DNA of 64,000 nt, taken from positions 61,655,771 to 61,719,770 of the forward strand of contig NC_134705.1 in NCBI RefSeq assembly GCF_043290135.1. The letters are read 5' to 3'. The DNA comes from Rhipicephalus microplus. Lineage: Eukaryota; Arthropoda; Arachnida; Ixodida; Ixodidae. Under the pieces are notes generated by a model. That model was not told the DNA's origin. It ran no database searches and saw only the letters and a program-made list of their open reading frames with translations. Of this stretch, positions 1 to 10,601 are shown one piece after another. The position numbers and the translations under genes were made by a program. Every line of letters starts with the position of its first letter. The first letter of the stretch is position 1.

Positions 1-5
1 TGGTC

Positions 6-132
6 GACGTTTCGTGAGGAAGACCTATCTCTCTCAAAGGCCTAATCTTACCTAACCTAGCCTAACCTAACCTATCCTAACCTAACCCAACCTAACCTAA
101 TCTAGAAAGATAGGTACTCCTATCGAAACGTC
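6..132. repeat. Foldback with telomere-like (CCTAA)n core
   Basis: Positions 51-100 are ten consecutive 5-mers of CCTAA with four single-base variants; the complement TTAGG is the arthropod telomere unit. The core is flanked by an imperfect inverted repeat: 6-29 pairs with 109-132 at 20 of 24 positions. So this is an interstitial telomere-like tract in the loop of a hairpin, not a chromosome end. It may be part of a foldback element. Confidence 0.75.
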
Positions 133-1290
133 AGCCAGCCTGTGTGAGGCACTTCCACTGTTCATCCTAGCTGATTATCCCAATGCAATGTTTCGACCTG
201 TCGCTTCCTGTTCTGATTTTTCATTTTCGAAGTCGGTGCCTATGAGAACACAAAATAAACTAATAATTTTCTATCAGCTGCAGTTCGGGACGTTTAGTCA
301 TTATACCAGACAATAATGACTGTTAAAAACTTGGCTTCAACCTAGTCCTTCATATTTCAACAAAATTCCCTGAAACGACTAATAGCATTAAGAAATGGCA
401 AGATGTTCAATCAACTTTCATTTAGCACGACCTGCACGGCACACAAGCCCCAGACGGAGTGGTTCCCTAGTTACGGGACTCATGTTGCCCAGCACTTCCT
501 GGGCCCTGGCTGACGCGTCGGCTACCATAAACCGATGTGCTGACATGGCGTGAACGGTTGGCGGATCTCAAAACCATACAAATATTCGTCAGGGGAAAGT
601 AGAGCGAAGTTGAAAAGAAAGAAATCGTTATATGCACACAGGTTTTCTCTTGTGTGTAATTTACTTTTTTCAGTGTTCACCAGCTGGGAAGAAAAAGACC
701 ATATACAATTCTACCCAGCCAACCCGAGGCATCCATTCATTCTGGACATTTAGTTGTCAGGCTATTGCCACTCCTCCATTGCCTCTCTCAGCCATACCTA
801 AAAGAAAAGAAACCCAGGACCATGTTAATTAAACAGTGAATAACCGACTCACCACGCTAAAGCTTAAAAGAAAAGACCATAATTTTAGTACAGTGCAGGA
901 AGGAAAACTTGTGCAGTTACGTTCAACTGTTGGCGTCTTTGTGCGATCATGACCATTACCATTTGTTTTTATTTCTGTCGTAGATACAGAATCACACACG
1001 TCACGTGTGTGTTTGTGTGTGTTTTTTTATTATTCGCAAGTAGGAAAAATTTATTCTGCCTATGTTTCATATTAAGACGTTTGAGTCCTAATATGTGTTT
1101 TGCCTGCCTATTCACGGCACCTAAAACATTGTGATACCTACCTTTTTTTCGGTGCCTAAAACAAACGTTTTCGATGTCTGAAACACAGACGTGTAATGAT
1201 TGTTAAAAAAAACTTTACACAGATATCTATGCGAATATTGATAGACTTCCACATTTCAGTAAGAAACCTGCATTATCAAGATCTAAAGTA
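133..1290. other. No gene recognised
   Basis: Only short open frames without recognisable domains and AT-rich sequence. I see no repeat unit, splice pattern or protein similarity that I can support. Confidence 0.5.
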
Positions 1291-2310
1291 GTATGATCAC
1301 CGTTACCATTGCCAGAAGTGCAGCAATACAAAAAAATCACAGCATGTCTATAAAGCGAATGATGAATAATCATTGAAGCTCCGTGGAATCACTCGTGTAA
1401 CCGTGAAATTCCACGTACTGCATTGCCCACTCGAGCACGCAAATGAGTGACAGCGCATAGGTACAGTACATACATTGTTCTTTTGTTGGTCCTCATAAGA
1501 CCCAACTCTGTGAGGGCCTTGTAGGTACTGTACAGTGATGGCAGGAGAGTTTGTGGTCTTAAACGCGCTTGTTCTTCATCGTCATTGGCGCCAACATCAC
1601 GGCGTGTCACAACAGACCAAGGTTTCCAGGCTCTAGTTCAATAAACGTCGCGACAGATCGCGGACATGGCTTGACCCAAAAGAACTTCACCCTTAAAACA
1701 TTTCCTTGAGTGCTTCAGACGACTTGGAGGCGAAATCTTCTGTGCGTCTACCAGCAGGCCTGGTAGACGCACGGACGATTACGCTGCAAAGACGCCTACG
1801 CTGCAAAGGCGATGTGCATGCTGAGAATGCGTGCTTTGGGTCAGGCTTGAGAGGAATTTCGGTATGCAGAAGTGTCAACAGATGCTCTATAAAAATGATA
1901 TAATCAATAAATAAAATAATTAATGAACGAATGAACGAACGTTTTTGATGTATATATGAAACACCTGTGCGGTCTTTGCAAAAAAATCACAGCGAATCCT
2001 CGAACAGACTGATGATGCGTGGACAAAGCTCCGGGGGATAATTCATGCAACTGTGAATCCCCCTTATGGAAATGACGTACATGCGTGTTATGCATTTATA
2101 AGTGTTCGCTTCGAAATAAATTTTCAGCTGCTAGTAAGCACTCGTCTGTGTCGTCTCTGAGTGTGTGTAATTTTTAGCGCTTGTTTCATCATGATCCCCC
2201 TTATACTTTGCTCACTCGAACATGCAAGTGAGCGACAAAACGTGTGAACTGTATATGCAATGCTGTTTCGTTAGTCGTTATAAAGGTTGACTCTGCACGG
2301 GCCTTTTGTG
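1290..2310. repeat. Two diverged copies of a ~250-bp block
   Basis: About 1300-1560 and about 1970-2310 share a series of landmarks in the same order: an A-run followed by TCACAGC, an AAGCTCCG segment, a CACTCGA/CTCACTCGAACATGC-like segment, a TTCGTTAGT/TTTGTTGGT segment, and ACTCTG followed by GGGCCTT. Both lead towards minisatellite-type units (the 1560-1600 stretch resembles one degenerate 102-bp unit). This looks like an old duplication of the minisatellite and its flank. Confidence 0.55.
1742..1772. repeat. Perfect 13-bp inverted repeat, 5-nt loop
   Basis: The arm GTGCGTCTACCAG at 1742-1754 is exactly complementary to 1760-1772. No T-run follows and there is no gene beside it, so I do not call it a terminator. 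It lies between the two duplicated blocks. Confidence 0.7.
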
Positions 2311-3325
2311 GTTAAGGAAGCTTTCCGGATCGCTATTGACTATGGGAGAAATAGAATGTCTGGTCTGGAACGCGTTTCTTCTTCACCATGATCAGGGTCA
2401 TCGTCATGACATATAGGGGGTATTTTGCATGCACTGTGACATAATGGCAAAAAGAGAATCTGTGGTTTGGAACGCGCTTGTTCTTCATCGCCATCAGCGT
2501 CATCGTCATGATGTATAGTGTCTAGTTCGCGTGTGCTGTGTCACTATGGCTAAAAGATAATATATGGTCTGGAACTCGCTTGTTCTTCGTTGCCATCAGC
2601 GTCATCGTCATGACGTATAAAAAGCACTTTGCATGTGCTGTGCCGTGATGGCAGAAAGAGAATGTGTGGTCTGGGATGCGTTTGCTCTTCGTCATTAGTG
2701 TCATCATCATGATGTATTGTGCGTACTTTGCTTGAGCTGTGCCTGGATGGCAGAAAGATATTGCGTGGTTTCAAATGCGCTTGTTCTTCATCGCCATCAG
2801 CGTCATCGTCATGGCATATAGTGGGTACTTTGCATGCTCTGTGTAATGATGGCTTAAAGAGAATGTGTGGTTTGGAACGTGCTTGTTCTTTATCACCAAT
2901 AGCGTCCTCATCAACCTGTATAGTGGGTATTGCGCGTGTGCTGTTCTGTGACGGCAGAAAGAGAACGTGTGTTTTGGAACGCGCTTGTCCTTCATCACCA
3001 TCAGCTTCATTGTCATGACGTATAGGGGGTACTTTGCTTGAGCAGTGCTGTGATGGCAGAAAGAGAATATGTGGCTTGGAACGCGCTTGTTTTTCATCGC
3101 TATCAGCGTGATCGTCATGATGTATAGTGGGTATTTTGCGTGTGCTGTGCCATGATGGCAGAAAGATGGTGTGTTGTCTGGCACGTGCTTGTTCTTCGCC
3201 ATCAGCGTCATCGTCATGATGTATAAAGGTACTTTGCATGAGCTGTGCCATGATGGAAGATAGACAATGCGTGATTTGGAACGCGCTTGTTCTTCATCGC
3301 CATCAGTGTCATCATCACGACGCAT
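2272..3325. repeat. 102-bp minisatellite, about ten units
   Basis: The landmark GCTTGTTCTTC recurs at about 2374, 2476, 2578, 2680, 2779, 2881, 2983, 3084, 3187 and 3285, giving steps of 98-103 bp, mostly 102. Each unit carries a CATCAGCGTCATCGTCATGA-like segment and a GGCAGAAAGAGAATGTG-like segment. Because 102 is a multiple of three, several frames stay open across units (for example minus strand 2550-3251). These are by-products of the period and I do not call a protein. Confidence 0.9.
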
Positions 3326-3371
3326 AGCCGAGATTCCATCTCGCTAACCCAAAGATGGCGGGAGCGAATGC

Positions 3372-3527
3372 TGGCGGCTGCGGTGGCATTTTAGACAGAT
3401 GCAAAATATGTGAGGCCCATGTGGTTAGATTTTGGTGCAGGTTAAAGAAATTCAGGTGGTGAAAATTTCCGCATTCCTCCACTCCGGCGTCTCCCATATT
3501 TCAGTTGTGGTTTTGGGACGTTAACCT
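3372..3527 (+). mobile_element. Ruka-type SINE fragment
   Basis: The body matches the better copies in this window in order: GCGGTGGCATTT, AGGCCCATGTGG, GGTTAAAGAA, CAGGTGGTG, ATTTCCG, CTCCACTCCGGCGTCTC and GGTTTTGGGACGTTAA. The tRNA-like 5' part is missing or decayed. It directly follows the minisatellite. Confidence 0.75.
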
Positions 3528-3764
3528 CTAGAAGGAAAAACAATAGGTTTGCGCGTACAAAGGAAGGCGTATAACAGGAAAAAGGCTGTGGCATTTCCAT
3601 GTCTTGTTGGTGTGGTCGATGTGCAGCCCTATCAATGTGCATCCTTGGCATTTTCATCGGTATCCCGAGAGAGGTGAATGCGTAATATGGTTGCGCATAT
3701 TATCCTCAAAAGGTATCTACCGAAAAATACGCAAACGAGTGGTACACTGAACTGCGAGTGCCCT

Positions 3765-6197
3765 CTACTATCATCATCAGGCTGGATATGCCTACTGCAG
3801 GGCAAAGGCCTCTCTCATGATCCGCCAATCCACCCGATCCTGTGCTTTTCGTTGCCACGTTATACCTGCCAGCTTTTTATAGTCATTGACCCACCTAACT
3901 TTCTGTCTCCCCTTCGTGTGTTTGCGTACTCTGGGAATCCAGTCAGTTACTCTTATTGAGCAGTGGTTATCCTGCCTACGTGCTGCGTGCCTGGCCCTTG
4001 TTCATCTCTTCTTCTTGATTATAACTATGATATGTTTAACCCCGCTTTGTTCTCTTCCACTCTGATCTTCTTGTCTCTTAAAGGGGTACTGACACAAATT
4101 TTGGGGGTCGAGATAACTTGCGGGGTCGATTCTCGTGAACATTCGTATATCATCTGCAAGATATCAACAGCAAATATAGCTTGGAAAATATTTAATTAAT
4201 TTTGAAATTTGCGTGAGCCACCGACTCCATAGCGCTATAGACACCCTCGGAGGTGACCCCGAGGTAACCCCCTACTTCCCTCACGTAACCACGCTGCAGT
4301 CAACAAACAAGATACAATGACGTCATAGTCGCCATTTTTCTTTTGCCGCGTTTGTTTCCGAAGTCTATATTTCTCGGCGGCTGGTAGCGAGTGCGTGGCC
4401 GTGGCGCATGCCTAGAAAGTTTTGTGTTTGGCGACATTTCAGTGCCATTTCCTATTCGATGCGGATTGTGTCGAATTGCGTCACAGTTCTGTGTGCTGAC
4501 GTGGTCAAGAGTTGCACACGTTAGGTGGCGACAGTTGCACCCAGTTTTTGGAACTCTCTCGAACCTAAACTGAAACTGATCTATAATGAGGGTCATGTAA
4601 ATAATTATCGCGTGCTGCAGCAAACAATGTGTCGTGTAATGACTACGCAGGCCTACAGCAACGCATTGCAGCAGACGAACGCAAGGCCACATTTTTTTGC
4701 CAGTTACACCGATCATTTTCCTTTCCATCGCTCGCTGCGTCATCCTCAAGTACTGACAAGGTGCCGCTATTGTATACCTCCCGTTTGAGGGTTAGTGGCA
4801 GATTATCATTCATGATTTGAGAATGCTTGCCGAATGTGATCCACCCCATCTTTATTCTTCTAGTTATTCCATTCTCATGGTTAGGCTCTGCGGTTACTAC
4901 CTGTCCTAAGTAGGCATATTTCTTTAAATTTACAGTCTCTCCGCCTATCGCGAAGTTTGTTTTCTGCCGAGACTGATGCACATTACTTTAGTTTTTAGTG
5001 CATTTATTTTCAGAACTGCATTTCTGTTTTCCTTGACCACTTCTGTAATCATGAGCTGTAATTCGTCCCCTGATTACTTATCGAAAAAAGGTCATCAGCG
5101 AATCGCAAGTTACTAAGATACTCTTCAATAACTCTTGTCTCTAAGTCTTCTCAATCTACAGTCTTGAAAACCTTCTGTAATCACGTGGCGAATAGCAGTC
5201 GAGAGATTGTGTCTGGCTGTCTTACACCCTTCTTTTGGGGGATTCTGTCACCTTATTTGTGGAGAACTACGCTGGCTGTGGATCCACTGTAGATTTGTTC
5301 TGGTATGTTTTTGTTGGGTTATTTGATGCCGTGATTCCGTATAGTGCCTGCATTACTGCTGATGTCTCGAGTGAGTAAAACACCTTCTCGTAACCTATAA
5401 AAGCTACATATAGAGGTTGGTTGTATTTCGCGCATTTTTCTATTATCTGATTGATAGTATGAAAATGGTGTGTTGTGGAGTAGCCTACACAAAATCCTGG
5501 TTGTTGCTTTGGTTGATTGAACTCTGATGTAGCCTTGATTTTATTGGCTATTAATTTTGTATATATTTTGTAAAGAACGAACAGTAAGCTGATGAGTCTG
5601 TAATTTTTCAAGTTCTTGGCGTCTCCTTTCTTACAGGTTAAGATGATGTTGGCGTTCTTCCAAGATTCTGGTACCATTCACGTCAAGAGACACTTCGTTT
5701 GTAACATGGTCATTTCTGTACCACAATTTCTCCGCCATCTTTTAGAAGGTCTGTTGTTACCTTATCCTCACCAGCTGCTTTGCCTTTTTGCATTCCTTGT
5801 AGGGCTTTCCTTACTTGCCCAGTCATACTGGTAGGATGTCGAATTCCTCCGGACTAACATTAGTTCTCACGATATCATCCTGGTTTTTTTGGCTTCAGTA
5901 CAGCTCTCTGTAGAACTCCTCCTTCACCTCGATTATCTTATCAATATAGATTATGACATTGCGTTTCTTGTTCCTTAATGCATACATGCGATTTTAGCCT
6001 ATTCACAAGTTTCAATTTGCAGCTTTTACGATTGGTCCACCTTTTACAGCCTGCTCCATACTCTTCATGGTATATCTTCTAACATCGGCTACTTTACGTC
6101 TATTGATTAGCTTCGAAAGATCCACTAGCTCTATTTTGTCGGATGCATTTGATGTTTTCATTGTTTGCCGTCTCTTAATATAATTTTTCGTCTGCAA
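3765..6197 (-). pseudogene. RTE-like non-LTR retrotransposon, decayed, split
   Basis: Read on the minus strand this is an endonuclease/reverse-transcriptase polyprotein in many frames. Recognisable blocks from N to C: a linker ending near 6012; the RT block SWKNANI...NYRLISLL...QPGFCVGYSTTHH (5267-5677); the catalytic FADD box at 5091-5102; KYAYLGQVVTAE and RRIKMGWITFGK (4850-4925); LRMTQRAMERKMIGV (about 4700-4750). After a 0.6-kb interruption, the basic C-terminal tail (RRGDRKLGG, CSRHIQP in broken frames) continues to about 3765. The order and wording match RTE-type LINE proteins common in arthropods; clade assignment is from memory of motif style. Many frameshifts and stops show it is dead. 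Confidence 0.75.
4083..4690. mobile_element. Insertion interrupting the RTE-like LINE
   Basis: LINE-coding sequence stops at about 4082 and resumes at about 4690, and the protein sense is continuous across the gap (GVT then LRDKKIRVE). The left edge reads TTAA followed by AGGGGTACTGACACAA, a piggyBac-like MITE type of start with a TTAA target. I cannot find a matching inverted terminus or second TTAA on the right, so that end is decayed or the class is wrong. No open frame of note inside. Confidence 0.5.
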
Positions 6198-6246
6198 AGG
6201 TACTTTGCAGTGTCTGGTTGTTGAAAGGTGGCTGTAGGTCCTTGTA

Positions 6247-6314
6247 AAGCTGCCTCCTTCGGAAAGCAGCTTTTACCTGCAGCTGTCCTTCTTCAAACGT
6301 ATCGATGAGAAGAG

Positions 6315-6354
<40 letters not shown>

Positions 6355-6377
6355 TAAGATGATGATGATAATAATAA

Positions 6378-6408
<31 letters not shown>

Positions 6409-6551
6409 AAGAAGAAGAAGAAGAAGAAGAAGAAGAAGAAGAAGAAGAAGAAGAAGAAGAAGAAGAAGAAGAAGAAGAAGAAGAAGAAGAAGAAGAAGAA
6501 GAAGAAGGGGGACAGCTACAGGTAAAAGCTGCTTTCCGAAAGAGGCAGCTT
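6247..6551. repeat. Foldback: 42-bp arms around microsatellites
   Basis: The arm 6247-6288 and its reverse complement at 6510-6551 differ at only two positions (shared core AGGTAAAAGCTGCTTTCCGA). The loop is filled by ATT and AAG repeats. Such an arrangement suggests a foldback/MITE-like element whose loop became a microsatellite. Confidence 0.8.
6315..6507. repeat. (ATT)n then (AAG)n microsatellites
   Basis: ATT trinucleotides run from about 6315 to 6356, then a short GAT/AAT transition, then about 43 AAG units from 6378 to 6507. The apparent poly-Leu, poly-Ser and poly-Arg frames are artefacts of this repeat. Confidence 0.95.
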
Positions 6552-6909
6552 GAGAAAGACCCACAGCGACCTTTTAACACGACAGCATGGCTAAGGCTAC
6601 AATGAGCACTACAAACTCCAGTTACATGTAACAATACAGACCCAAGCCCAAACTTCAAAAAAGAAAAATAACCACTAATCGCAATATACAAACTGCAGAG
6701 AAATATTAAAAACTGAACAAGTGTGATTCGCGCAATTCGGTCTCTGTACATTGTAAAAAATCTATAGCAGTTTTCACATGTTTATTAAGTAACGTAGGAA
6801 CTATGTCGGATAATTTATTTTATTTATTTATTTATTTATTTACAAATACTGCTGTCTCACAGTTCGAGACATTGCAGGAGTGGGTCCATAACAGTGAATA
6901 CACACTAAA

Positions 6910-9690
6910 CTAACAAAACACATGGTTTGGTAGTTCACTCAAAAAACTATTGGTAGGCAACTTTCGGAGAAAAACATCCAGATTATTCCGCAATTCCACT
7001 GTGAAAGGAAAAAATGAAAACTTAAAACAATCTAGAAATGGCATGAAGGGTGTGATGTTAATGGGGTTTGACCTGCGAGTGTTTGCAACGGAGTTGGCAA
7101 AGGAAAAGGGCATGTCAATGGTGATTATCTTGTTCACGATTTTATGTAAAGTGCCGATACGCTCGCAAGTACGTCTGTGTTCAAGTGATTTGAGTGATAG
7201 ACGTACAGCGTGTGACGAAGGCGAAAAATTGTGATCATAACGGTGATATATGAATCTTATTGCTTTTTTTTTAACACCTTCCAAGTGTGCTATGTCGCAT
7301 GCGCAGTGAGGTGACCAGACAACGGAGGCGTATTCAAGAACAGGCCGTATCAGGGATTTGTATGCTGTTAGTTTGCATTCGTGAGTTGCATCTTTTAACG
7401 TTCGCTTCAAGAAGCCCAATTTTCGGATCGCTTTAGAGCAGATTAGGTTTATATGTTTATGCCATTTTAAGTTCGGTGAGAATGTTACGCCAAGATACTT
7501 GTATTCGTTGACATGCTTCATGTTCTGGCCATAGGAAAAACGTAGGGGTTCCTTCTTGTTTGTGAATGTCATGCTTACCGTTTTGTTAAGGTTTAGTGCC
7601 ATTTGCCACGTTGAGCTCCAGGTACGGAAAGAAGAAAAAACATAATTTAACTGTATTTGGTCACGGGAGGTACTAATACAAGAATAGAGGACACAGTCGT
7701 CGGCGTATAGACGGAGTTTGACCTTTGTATTTTTTTGTTATTTCGACAACATCGTTGAGATAAATTAGGAAAAGAAGAGGCCCAAGGACCGAGCCCTGCG
7801 GCACACCTGATGTGACAGGGAGGGATGACGAATGCGAATTGTAAAACGCGACAAACTGCTGCCTTAAATTTAGGTAATCTGAAAGCCAAGATAACAAGCG
7901 AATGCCGTGAGTGCCGCGCAGAAAGGCTTTTAATTTGAGGAGGAGTTTATTGTGGCAAACAGTATCAAACGCTTTCGAGTAGTCAATAAAAATGGCGTCC
8001 ACTTGACCGCGATCGTTTAAAGTCGAATCGATGTCATGCGTAAACCCCAGCAACTGCGTGACTGTTGAAAATCCTGCACGAAAGCCATGTTGATTTTGGG
8101 AGAGGAGGTTGTTTTCAGTTAAATATGTGACTACATGTTTGTGAATAATGTGTTCTAGAATTTTACAGCAGGTGCAGATTAATGAAATAGGTCGATAGTT
8201 TGGAATTACTTGTTTGTCGCCAGATTTGAACACCGGAACAACTTTTGCATTTTTCCAAATCTGCGGTACAATTCCTGTTTCAAGGGATCTCTGAAAAATG
8301 ACTGTTAAATACCTCGCATTCCATTCAGCGTAACGTTTTAAAAATGTGTTAGGGATGTTATCAGCACCGGCACTCTTATTTGTGTCGATGTTCAGTAGGA
8401 GATTGACAACTCCAGCGTAACTAATCTGTAGTTCTGGGAAGGCAGGCAATGTACTGTCAAGACCGAAAGCGGGACTGGTGCCATCGTCTGTACTAAACCC
8501 CGATTTGAAATAACCATTGAACGCTTCCGAGATAGTTAAAGAATCCGAAGAGGGCTGCTCGTTCACAATAAGTAAGGAAGATGTCGGGCCTGCAGGATTA
8601 AGAGTTTTCCAGAATTTAGATGGGTCGTTTTTCATAAAGGTTGTTAACGAACTTTCATAGTAGAATTTGCGGGCAGCATGCATTTTTTCTCTTAGCTCTG
8701 TTTTCAGAGAGTTCAATAAGTGCTGGTTATTTAGGAGAGTGTTACGATGCCTTCGAAGTCGCTTTATTCGCCGAGTAAGCTGAATAATTTCTCCGTTTAG
8801 CCAAAGATGCCGAGGGTTTCGTTTTAGGCACTTCTGTGGGACATATGTGTGTATGCAGTGTTCAACAATCTTATAAAACTGATCAACTAACAAGTCCACA
8901 TGACATTGGTTGCTATTGAACAAGAAATCATCAAAAGACGCTGCTAGAACTGCAAGAATTGAATTGTCGTCCGCGTGGGTAAAATCCAGAACCGTTTTGT
9001 ACGTCGGAAGTTTGGGTTCACAGGCAACATTCAAGCTAAGAAGGACTGCCTTGTGGTCAGATACCCCATTCACTGCTTCACATTCAAATCCATTCTGCTG
9101 TACAGCCTCATTCAAGAATACAAGGTCTAAAATTGCATTTTCCCGCGTAGGAACATCGACTACTTGGGTAAGATCAAACGACACAACAAGGTCAACTAAA
9201 GCTTCACTGAGTGCCCTATCGCGACCAGTGGGTAAGAGTAAATTCCAGTCAACATGCGGTACATTAAAATCACCACATAAAATCAAGTTTAAATTTGTGA
9301 AGCCTGTTTTTCAATATATAATCACTAATAGCAGGAAAAACAACGTGGTCAGTACCAGGAGGCCGGTATATTACACCTAATACGGTTATTTTCCCCCCAA
9401 CGCTGATTTTGCACCATAAAGATTCTGACTCGGGAAGGTCGGGTAATGGATAGAACTTCAAACTATTCTTTAAGAAGATGGCGACACCGCCACCGCGGCT
9501 GTCCTCTCTGTCTTTACGTAGCACCGAGAAACCCGGGGGTAGGAATTCAGCCTCAGAAATAGTATTATTTAACCATGTCTCAGTAACACAAATTAGTGAT
9601 GGGGCGTAAGTTTGGATGAGCCAATTAAAATCTACAGTCTTATTCACCAAACTGCGAGCATTTACGTTCAGCAGCACTAATTTACGCTGG
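6910..9690 (-). pseudogene. LINE ORF2: endonuclease and reverse transcriptase
   Basis: The N-terminal apurinic-type endonuclease starts near VNARSLVNKTVDF (about 9670) and shows TETWLNN, GGGVAIFLKNS and GVIYRPPG, then CGDFNVPHVDWN after a frame change at about 9280-9285. Next come GVSDHKAV, the RT blocks ([56 protein letters not shown]), and YADDCVLYS, which lies in another frame (tyrosine codon at 7705-7707) because of one base in the A7 run at 7732-7738. The C-terminus (HVNEYKYLGVTF, RPVLEYASVVW) ends at 6910. It would copy the element's RNA at the nicked target. Removing two single-base indels would give one continuous frame, so the copy is probably only recently inactive. Confidence 0.85.
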
Positions 9691-9809
9691 CTTCCGGAAA
9701 GTCATTCATTGCTACGGGGAACACGATTGCTAGACGCTTCAATAACTGACTTTGTGACGTTGTCCCAGACGTAGCGAACACTGTCAATTACTAACTGATC
9801 GTACTGTAG

Positions 9810-10601
9810 TCATACTTTTTTGGCTACTTTTCTTAGGTCAGCAGAGTGTTGCCATAGTTCCTTGCGGATTTGTCGAACCCTGACTGAAAAATCTTCGTTG
9901 GTGAAAATATCCGTTCCTTTTAATTTGCTAGCCTTGCTTAAGATCTCGGATTTGGTTCGAAAATCGAGCAGCTTGATAATTACTGGCCTTGGACTGTCGC
10001 TTCTGCGTGTTCCGAGGCGATGACAGCGTTCGATGTTGTCACATTCAGTATCAAGCTTCGTTGATATAAGGTTCACGACCGACGGTAGTAGCTGCTCGGG
10101 TTTCTCATCATGTGGTTCCAGCAATCCATGTATTATAAGGTTATTTCGTCGTGATCGATTTTCCAAGTCGTTGTTTTTGCGATCAAGTGTGTGCGCTGCT
10201 TTAGTTAGATCGTTCATTTTAATCTCCATTTCCGGCACACGTTTCACAAGATCGTTATTATCAGTGACACTAGACTCCAACTTTGTTAGACGGGCTTCGA
10301 ACGCTGCAACCCTTGTGGTGAGTGCTAATATATTTTCGCTAATACGTGTTTGCCCAGCTGGCAATTCTAATAACATTTGTTCAGTTTTGGATGCGGGGCC
10401 GGGATTGGTCTCGACGTCACCAGACAAAAGTAACAGAAATCTCAAGACAATTTTTACACTAGTGACAACACTTAAAAGCCATGCGCAGGTAGGGTCCGGC
10501 AGAAGCAGCAAAAAACGGTTGTCACTTCTATGGCATTTATACCGGTACGGATTCCCTACCTGCAAAATGAAGCAGAAGACACTGTAGCGACTGCACATCA
10601 T
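9810..10601 (-). CDS. LINE ORF1 with 2A motif, coiled coil, RRM-like core
   Basis: An open frame of 263 codons from ATG 10601. Residues about 40-58 are hydrophobic (LLSVVTSVKIVLRFLLLL) and run straight into SGDVETNPGP (2A-type, D-V-E-x-N-P-G-P, residues 60-69), which would release a downstream product of about 194 residues by ribosome skipping. That product has a coiled coil (TRVAAFEARLTKLESSV and following) and an L1-ORF1-like nucleic-acid-binding region: RRNNLIIHGL, ERCHRLGTRR, RPVIIKLLDF. Such ORF1 proteins bind element RNA with the ORF2 enzyme. The frame is open upstream to 11156, but that part repeats the 5' leader units, so I chose the internal start. The exact start is uncertain. Confidence 0.75.
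   Translation of the reverse strand: MMCSRYSVFCFILQVGNPYRYKCHRSDNRFLLLLPDPTCAWLLSVVTSVKIVLRFLLLLSGDVETNPGPASKTEQMLLELPAGQTRISENILALTTRVAAFEARLTKLESSVTDNNDLVKRVPEMEIKMNDLTKAAHTLDRKNNDLENRSRRNNLIIHGLLEPHDEKPEQLLPSVVNLISTKLDTECDNIERCHRLGTRRSDSPRPVIIKLLDFRTKSEILSKASKLKGTDIFTNEDFSVRVRQIRKELWQHSADLRKVAKKV
10395..10424 (-). other. 2A-like ribosome-skipping site
   Basis: The codons read S-G-D-V-E-T-N-P-G-P. This fits the 2A consensus D-(V/I)-E-x-N-P-G-P completely. In known 2A sites the last Gly-Pro bond is not formed and two products arise. 2A sequences at the N-terminus of LINE ORF1 proteins are known from sea urchin CR1-type and trypanosome elements, where they can also act as signal-like leaders. 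The hydrophobic stretch before this one fits that. Confidence 0.8.

Noticed and set aside
1742..1772. Transcription terminator
   Set aside because: No T-tract and no bacterial context or adjacent gene.
2550..3251. 233-codon minus-strand frame
   Set aside because: It exists because the minisatellite period is a multiple of three; no domain or start context.
6175..6751. Poly-Leu, poly-Ser and poly-Arg proteins
   Set aside because: AAG/ATT repeat artefacts.
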